A stretch of 37,708 nt of DNA from Bacteroidales bacterium (GTDB lineage: Bacteria; Bacteroidota; Bacteroidia; Bacteroidales; Tenuifilaceae), in NCBI GenBank assembly GCA_028680705.1, contig JAQUJY010000008.1:1-37708 (forward strand), read 5' to 3'. Position 1 is the stretch's first letter. Each line of letters begins with the position of its first letter. A model generated the notes under the pieces. It was not told where the DNA came from, ran no database searches, and saw only the letters and a list, made by a program, of their open reading frames with translations. Shown here piece after piece: positions 33,224 through 37,708 of this stretch. Both the position numbers and the translations under genes were made by a program.

Positions 33224-33526
33224 TTACGTTTTTTTTTTACTAAAAGGGACACCTGATAGCATTGAAAGTAAAGCAGTAATAATCTTCTTTCCTAAACTTA
33301 CCTTAACATTACTGGAATTACAATTTGGGTAAACTAATTCATTTTCACCATTAAGTTCAAATAATCCAATGGCTTTCTTAGGGTCGGTTTCATTAATCAT
33401 AACCTGTACACCTGCTTCAATAATTCTATTATAGTGGGGTATTAGTTTCGAAAAGTTTGACTTTGTTATTAAACAGCTTATACTCTCATTTTCTAACTTT
33501 TTGTAATATTCGCTTCTATGGGGTTC
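33224..33526 (-). pseudogene. remnant of a DUF2007-like (putative signal-transducing) protein
   Basis: A stop-free minus-strand frame of 100 codons, bounded upstream by TGA at 33527-33529 and without a start codon at its beginning. Its translation includes YYKKLENESISCLITKSNFS, then IEAGVQVMINETDPKKAIGL and ENELVYPNCNSSNVKV. This resembles the DUF2007 domain (L-E-x-E-x-I-x-C, then V-x-V-x-x-x-D-x-x-K-A) followed by the first half of a C-terminal zinc ribbon (CPNCGS-like, with Y in place of the first C). It stops at KKKT after a run of ten A bases, before the second Cys pair expected. Both ends and a key cysteine are damaged, so it is called a pseudogene. The family match is from memory. Confidence 0.45.
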
Positions 33527-33532
33527 TCACAG

Positions 33533-33559
33533 GTTAATTGGCTGTAAAAGCCAATTAAC
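33533..33559. repeat. perfect 11-bp inverted repeat
   Basis: GTTAATTGGCT (33533-33543) and its exact complement (33549-33559) flank a 5-base loop. It lies just upstream of the decayed DUF2007-like frame and immediately before the first 30-bp direct repeat. No T-tract follows on either strand. Confidence 0.65.
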
Positions 33560-33561
33560 AT

Positions 33562-33591
33562 TGTCAAAATTTTGAATTCTAACAGGATTAG
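33562..33591 (+). repeat. 30-bp direct repeat, left copy
   Basis: This copy matches 25 of 30 bases of the copy at 34128-34157, sharing CAAAATTTT, AATTCT and ACAGG. The two copies bracket the mini-hairpin array in the same orientation. It contains the 12-bp palindrome TCAAAATTTTGA. Confidence 0.6.
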
Positions 33592-33613
33592 ATGAGCGAA
33601 TTATAACAGGTTT

Positions 33614-34059
33614 AATCCCGGAGGGATTTATTGGAAAAATAAACCAATCGTTAAAGAACAAAAGCTGTAGTATTTATAATGTCACCCCTCTGGGGTTTAA
33701 ATTTCTCACATTTAATAATCAATAAAAATACCACCCCTTCGGGGTTTAAAAGGACTGTTTCCTAAACTTTCTAAAATAATATCAGCCCTTCGGGCTTTTA
33801 TCAATACTAATTTTAATGAAGGAAGCGGGTAGATAAATTAAACTCAAACTCTTGATAAATACAATTATTTTAGGGTAGAAGAATATTATAACCCATAACC
33901 CCGAAGGGGTGTAATTACTGTAGAAGAGAGGGTTTTAGTAATTTATAACCCCGAGGGGGTGGAATTATTCCAGTAAATTGTATTACGTGGGGCTTCAACC
34001 CCCTAGGGGTGCATTATTTTAGAAGAGAAAGTTATTACAATCCATAACCCCGAAGGGGT
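33614..34059. repeat. array of eight mini-hairpin repeats with orientation switch
   Basis: Eight short palindromes occur within 446 bases. Copy 1 is AATCCC-GGA-GGGATT (33614-33628). Copies 2-4 read ACCCC/AGCCC-TYT or TTC-GGGGT/GGGCT (33684-33696, 33733-33745, 33784-33796). Copies 5, 6, 7 and 8 read ACCCC-GAA/GAG/CTA-GGGGT (33898-33910, 33948-33960, 33998-34010, 34047-34059). Loops TTC in copies 3-4 and GAA in copies 5 and 8 are complementary, so the orientation flips between 33796 and 33898. The later copies share flanks CATAA before and GnAATTATT-like bases after. Spacing is about 50 bp in places. They resemble the small intergenic palindromes of Bacteroidetes genomes; a role is unknown. Confidence 0.75.
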
Positions 34060-34127
34060 GAAGTTATTGGAGTTCTAGCGTTATAGAACCAAATGTTTTT
34101 TTGCGGTATTCTATAAACAACTAACCC

Positions 34128-34157
34128 CGCCAAAATTTTAAATTCTGACAGGGTTAG
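34128..34157 (+). repeat. 30-bp direct repeat, right copy
   Basis: This is the second copy of the repeat at 33562-33591, with 5 differences in 30. With the preceding CTAACCC (34121-34127) it also forms an imperfect hairpin whose outer arms are CTAACCC and GGGTTAG. It ends 14 bases before the S9 peptidase stop. Confidence 0.6.
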
Positions 34158-34171
34158 TAATATTTTTAGTT

Positions 34172-36256
34172 TTATTCCTTCAACCACTTATCTAGCCAGC
34201 CCTTAAACTCCCTTTGCCAAAGAATACCATTCTGGGGTTTTAGTACCCAGTGGTTTTCGTCGGGGAAGAATAAAAACTTGCTTGGTACACCAAGCATTTG
34301 AGCCGAATTGAAGGCTGCCATAGCCTGAGGGTAAGGGATACGAAAATCTTTTCCTCCGTGGATTATCAGAATAGGTGTATCCCAATTCTTTACGAATCTA
34401 TGCGCACTTTGCTTGTAGCTATTCATGGCAACTTTATTGTCTGTTTCCCATGGTGCTCCGCCCATTTCCCAATCATCAAAGAACATCTCCTCGGTGGTCA
34501 TGTACTCCATATCGGAGTTAAATACGCCGCAGTGCGAAATAAATGCCTTGAAACGCTTATTGTGATTGCCTGCCAACCAAAATACGGTGTATCCGCCATA
34601 GCTAGCACCTATTGCACCCAAGCGGTCCTCGTCAACCCAGGGCTCTAGTTTAACCTCATCTATTGCTGCAAGTAGGTCGCGCATTTCTTGGCCACCGTGG
34701 TCTTTACTTATTTCGTCGGTCCATTTTTGCCCGAATGTTAACGAACCCCTACGAGCTGGAGCGACAACAACGTAACCATTTGATGCCATAATGGAGAAGT
34801 TCCAGCGGTAGCTCCAAAACTGGCTAACTGGACTTTGTGGGCCACCCTCGCAGTAGAGGAGTGTTGGATATTTCTTTGCTTTATCGAAGTTTGGGGGAAG
34901 AATTATCCAGGTATGCACCATCTTACCATCGCTCGACTTAATCCAGCGACGCTCAACCGTGGGCATAGTTAGCTGGTCAAGTATTTCCTTGTTAATTGTG
35001 GAGATTTGCTGCTCCTCCCCAGTTTCGGGATTAATGCTAAAAATCTCTGCTGGTGATGTTATTGAAACCTTGGTGCCAATTAGCTTACTGCCAGCCAGAG
35101 CAACGGAGTGATAGTCGTGGAGGCCTTCAGTTATTGGCTTAATTTCCTTGGATGCAATATCCAACCTGTAAATTTGATGTGTTGCCTCAACGCCCGCTAC
35201 AAAGTAGATTGATTTTCCATCGGCAGACCATTTCATATCTGAAGGAGAATAATCGAAGTCTGCGGTTAAATATGTTTTCTCGCCCGATTTAATGTCCATC
35301 ATAAATAAACGCTCCTTATCGGCCTCGAAACCAGCACGCTCCATCGATAACCAAATCACCTTTCCTGCATCAGGCGCAAAAACTGGTTGTTTATCGTACC
35401 CCATCATCCCTTTGGTAAGGTTTGTGGTTTCGCCCGTTTCAAGTTTATAAAGGTAGATATCGGAGTTTGTGCTAAATGCGTAATCCTTACCGGTTAGTTT
35501 TTTGCAGGTGTAGGCAATTCCTTTTCCGTAAGTAGTCCACGAGATTTCTTCCATCCCTCCAAATGGATTTAACGGAGTGTCGTAAGGCTCATTGGGCATA
35601 ATATCTTTTGCATTTAGCACCTTGTCGCCAGTAAAATCGGCAACAAAAATATGGCTGTAGTAGCCATCCTCCCAGGTATCCCAGTGGCGGTACATTAGGT
35701 CATCATACATTAAACCGCTTGCTTTAGGTAGGTCTGGGTAGATGTCGGCAACAGCATCATCAACCTTTACCTCACTAGTAAAAAGAATCTTATCGCCATT
35801 GGGCGAAATGGAAAACCCGTTGATATCACTGTCGAAGTTGGAAATTTGCTTTGGATTTGTGCCATCCGGATTGATAGTCCAAATTTGAGCGGTTTCGCCT
35901 TCAGTGGATAGGTATGCAAGCGAATTGTCGTTAACCCAAACGAGGTTAAACTCGTGGGCACTGGTCTTTGTTATTTGACGGTTATTGGTACCATCCGTAT
36001 TCATAACAAATATTTCACTGTTGCTTCGGTTCTGCTCAATTGAGTAGTACGAAACGGTGTAGGCAATTTTTTCGCCATTGGGCGAAACGGCTACCTCGCC
36101 AAGGCGACCAAAGGCCCATAGCACTTCAGGAGAGAGAATTCCATTCTCGACCTTAATATTTGAAGGTCCAATAATTGATTCGGTTGTCTGCTGATTAGTG
36201 TTGCACGATACCGATACAACTAAGACTAGCATTAACCATAGGTATGTTTTTTTCAT
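34172..36256 (-). CDS. S9 family prolyl oligopeptidase-like peptidase, lipoprotein
   Basis: A 694-aa serine peptidase of family S9 (acylaminoacyl-peptidase / dipeptidyl-peptidase-like). A lipoprotein signal peptide ends at C19 in VSVSC. Residues about 50-420 form a WD/TolB-like beta-propeller, with repeated blades such as NRQITKTSAHEFNLVWVNDN and EIFVMNTDG. The C-terminal alpha/beta hydrolase domain (about 435-694) has the nucleophile in IGASYGGYT (S552), the acid in GGKDFRIPYPQ (D637) and the base in DENHWVL (H669). It would cleave short peptides in the periplasm or at the outer membrane. It fits the secreted C69 dipeptidase as part of peptide use. It is monocistronic. Confidence 0.92.
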   Translation of the reverse strand: MKKTYLWLMLVLVVSVSCNTNQQTTESIIGPSNIKVENGILSPEVLWAFGRLGEVAVSPNGEKIAYTVSYYSIEQNRSNSEIFVMNTDGTNNRQITKTSAHEFNLVWVNDNSLAYLSTEGETAQIWTINPDGTNPKQISNFDSDINGFSISPNGDKILFTSEVKVDDAVADIYPDLPKASGLMYDDLMYRHWDTWEDGYYSHIFVADFTGDKVLNAKDIMPNEPYDTPLNPFGGMEEISWTTYGKGIAYTCKKLTGKDYAFSTNSDIYLYKLETGETTNLTKGMMGYDKQPVFAPDAGKVIWLSMERAGFEADKERLFMMDIKSGEKTYLTADFDYSPSDMKWSADGKSIYFVAGVEATHQIYRLDIASKEIKPITEGLHDYHSVALAGSKLIGTKVSITSPAEIFSINPETGEEQQISTINKEILDQLTMPTVERRWIKSSDGKMVHTWIILPPNFDKAKKYPTLLYCEGGPQSPVSQFWSYRWNFSIMASNGYVVVAPARRGSLTFGQKWTDEISKDHGGQEMRDLLAAIDEVKLEPWVDEDRLGAIGASYGGYTVFWLAGNHNKRFKAFISHCGVFNSDMEYMTTEEMFFDDWEMGGAPWETDNKVAMNSYKQSAHRFVKNWDTPILIIHGGKDFRIPYPQAMAAFNSAQMLGVPSKFLFFPDENHWVLKPQNGILWQREFKGWLDKWLKE

Positions 36257-36363
36257 AGGACAAAGTTTTGAATTAATTGTTAAAGGTATGAATACTCAAA
36301 ATAAGTAACAAAGAATAGCTGGGTTGGATACTATTTGTTTTTTCTACAGAATACAAGAACAAA

Positions 36364-36398
36364 AAAACGCTAAGGGAAGAAAGTTTCCTTAGCGTTTT
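36364..36398 (-). terminator. terminator of the TolC-like gene
   Basis: AAAACGCTAAGG (36364-36375) and its exact complement (36387-36398) form a 12-bp stem with an 11-base loop. On the minus strand it lies about 112 bases after the TolC-like stop and runs into seven T bases. Confidence 0.8.
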
Positions 36399-36510
36399 AA
36401 AGTTTTTGTGTTTTATTTATTATTTCACATCATAAAAGCATCTTACAGGTGAGTGCAGAACACCCTCTAGAGCTATTTTGTTTTATGATTGTGCAATGAT
36501 GAACTAAATT

Positions 36511-37683
36511 TTATAACTCAAACCTATGCAGTTCTGCATAGTACTTAGCGTATTCCAATTCAAGTGCCATAATCCTGTCAGTAATATCGTACAGGAATGT
36601 AATCTCATTAAAAAAGTTGATAATTGAAACTTGCCCCGCCTCTAATGCGCGGCGCAAAAGGGTTAAGTTATTAAAGTCCGCATGAGCTTGCTTTAGCTCA
36701 TCAAGCCGTGCTTTTGTGCTATTCGCGTTTAGGTATAGTTCATCATACTCTAGCTGAATCAGTTGGATTTGGCTTTGCTGTTCAGTTTGAGTGGCGTTAA
36801 CCTTAATCTTAGCGGCTCTACTTTTTCCAGCATTTCCCCAAAGGGGTATGGACAGCCCAGCACGGAAACCCATAAAATGTTCGGCATCGTTTTTTTCCGA
36901 CTCATAACCAATACTTAGTTCGGGCAAACCCTGATGGGATACCAATTGCTTGTTTGTTTGAGCCACATCAACCATGTAGTCGAGTGCAGTCCTTCTTGGG
37001 TCGTTAATAGCATACTCGGCCATTAATGAGTCTTTAGGCGGTAAGGGTGATAAAATTAGGATTGAGTCGGAAATGGTAATGGGCAGGTTCCCATTCATTA
37101 CAAAGATTCGCTTGGCTATTATATCAACCTGTGCTTCAATATCTTTTACACTTTGAGTGATTTCCGAAACCCTTAACTTGGCATAATTCAAGTCCATTAT
37201 GGTTGTTTGCCCAGCATCCAACTTTTTCTGTATAATTGCTAGCATGTTGCGGGCAAAAGCCTCGCGACGGCGAAACTCGATTAGCATGCGCTTTGTGTGG
37301 ATAGACTCTAAAAGCGTGTACTTTGCATCGAGTAGTACTTCTTGCCTTGCGGCACTGAAACTTGCGTCGGCAAATTTATCGTTAATTTTAGCAAGTTTTG
37401 CACGCTTAGCGTAAACCGTAGGGAACTCAAAGCTTTGGTTCACGCCCCAAGCATACTTCATTCCAGCACCCTCAACGGCGGGAAACCGCCCACCCTCAAT
37501 ACTTGGGTTTGGCGGGGTTAGCTCTGTTCTTGCATCGGCCTTGAGGTAATCGAAATGTGCCCTAATGGATGTAATTCTTGGACTATTTTCCTCAATTTGC
37601 ACAAGCGCTTCGTTTATGCCCGATTGGGCAAGAACCGTTGTGGCAAATGCCACTATTATTAATATGGATGATATTCGTTTCAT
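36511..37683 (-). CDS. TolC family outer-membrane efflux protein
   Basis: A 390-aa exported protein: signal peptide 1-19 (ending VLA before Q20). It has the long alternating helices and amphipathic strands of the outer-membrane-factor family, e.g. FADASFSAARQEVLLDAKYTL and LDAGQTTIMDLNYAKLRVSE, and the second repeat EAGQVSIINFFNEITFLYD near 350. The two ALEAGQ/LDAGQ-type turns mark its internal duplication. It is shorter than E. coli TolC (about 470 aa mature) and lies near the small end of the family. Such proteins form the outer-membrane channel of RND or ABC efflux systems, but no adaptor or pump gene is in the window; they may lie downstream on the minus strand's missing 5' side. ATG at 37683. 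Confidence 0.88.
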   Translation of the reverse strand: MKRISSILIIVAFATTVLAQSGINEALVQIEENSPRITSIRAHFDYLKADARTELTPPNPSIEGGRFPAVEGAGMKYAWGVNQSFEFPTVYAKRAKLAKINDKFADASFSAARQEVLLDAKYTLLESIHTKRMLIEFRRREAFARNMLAIIQKKLDAGQTTIMDLNYAKLRVSEITQSVKDIEAQVDIIAKRIFVMNGNLPITISDSILILSPLPPKDSLMAEYAINDPRRTALDYMVDVAQTNKQLVSHQGLPELSIGYESEKNDAEHFMGFRAGLSIPLWGNAGKSRAAKIKVNATQTEQQSQIQLIQLEYDELYLNANSTKARLDELKQAHADFNNLTLLRRALEAGQVSIINFFNEITFLYDITDRIMALELEYAKYYAELHRFEL

Positions 37684-37708
37684 GTGCTTATAATTTACCT
37701 TTCAATTG

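Larger units (their letters stand above)
32889..34171. other. 1.28-kb gene-poor region with decayed gene and hairpin array
   Basis: No intact gene is visible. From left to right: the upstream region of the sigma operon (32889-33220) without clear signals, a DUF2007-like remnant (33224-33526, minus), an 11-bp hairpin (33533-33559), a 30-bp repeat (33562-33591), eight mini-hairpins (33614-34059), and the second copy of the 30-bp repeat (34128-34157). The plus-strand frame at 33147-33332 overlaps the remnant and was rejected. Confidence 0.6.

Noticed and set aside
33147-33332. 61-aa plus-strand open frame
   Set aside because: It overlaps the DUF2007-like remnant on the other strand, is of low-complexity composition and has no recognisable domain.
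33614-34059. CRISPR array
   Set aside because: The units are short palindromes of variable sequence with irregular spacing and a change of orientation; there are no cas genes.

Overview
The window looks like chromosomal DNA of an anaerobic member of the Bacteroidota, most likely Bacteroidales or a close relative. The evidence is family-level: a GldA-type ABC ATPase, a DUF4834 protein, the ileS / TraR-DksA-like / lspA / ispD neighbourhood, a DksA-like protein with a degenerate zinc finger, a Wzi-type barrel, promoter matches to the Bacteroidetes TTTG-N19-TAnnTTTG consensus, few Shine-Dalgarno sequences, and a complete sodium-pumping methylmalonyl-CoA decarboxylase operon of the kind used for propionate formation. 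No tRNA, rRNA, CRISPR array, transposase, phage gene or conjugation gene was seen. Species cannot be named.

Layout. 0.3-2.5 kb: a nitronate monooxygenase-like flavoprotein, a cold-shock-domain protein with a long basic N-terminus, and a short SSB. 2.7-9.9 kb: mostly cell-envelope genes, namely a secreted Tyr/Trp/His-rich protein with a basic tail, a lipoprotein alpha/beta hydrolase, a C69 dipeptidase, a YccF-like membrane protein, a SUMF1/GldK-like protein and a GNAT-like protein. 9.9-10.25 kb is an unexplained gap that can fold into a closed multi-stem structure. 10.3-15.6 kb: a minus-strand housekeeping block, ileS -> TraR/DksA-like -> lspA -> ispD, with an excellent promoter in front of ileS, a hairpin splitting it before lspA, and a 17-bp lspA/ispD overlap. 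15.7-18.4 kb: a VanZ-like protein, then a minus-strand Wzi-like barrel and a small sugar transferase. 18.5-20 kb: metK behind a leader that matches the SAM-II riboswitch. 20-25.3 kb: plus-strand genes for a 924-aa anchored beta-propeller-like protein, DUF4834, GldA and a ROK kinase. 25.3-30.2 kb: nth, then the minus-strand operon mce-mmdA-mmdD-mmdC-mmdB, closed by a strong terminator. 30.3-31.1 kb: tcdA.

31.1-34.2 kb is the most accessory-looking part. A minus-strand operon encodes an ECF-type sigma factor, a one-TM putative anti-sigma factor, and a small secreted protein built from two copies of a module resembling the end of a TonB-receptor plug domain. On both sides lie gene-poor stretches with decayed coding fragments, a perfect 28-bp palindrome, and an array of eight mini-hairpins (mostly ACCCC-N3-GGGGT) whose orientation switches midway, bracketed by two 30-bp direct repeats. 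The last part, 34.2-37.7 kb, carries an S9 lipoprotein peptidase and a TolC-like outer-membrane protein whose upstream region is cut off by the window end.

Working together: MmdA/B/C/D with methylmalonyl-CoA epimerase can turn succinate-derived methylmalonyl-CoA into propionyl-CoA while pumping sodium. LspA matures the several lipoproteins encoded here. The metK leader probably gives feedback control by S-adenosylmethionine. The best candidates for something undescribed are the sigma / anti-sigma / duplicated plug-like module, the hairpin array, and the structured gap near 10.1 kb.
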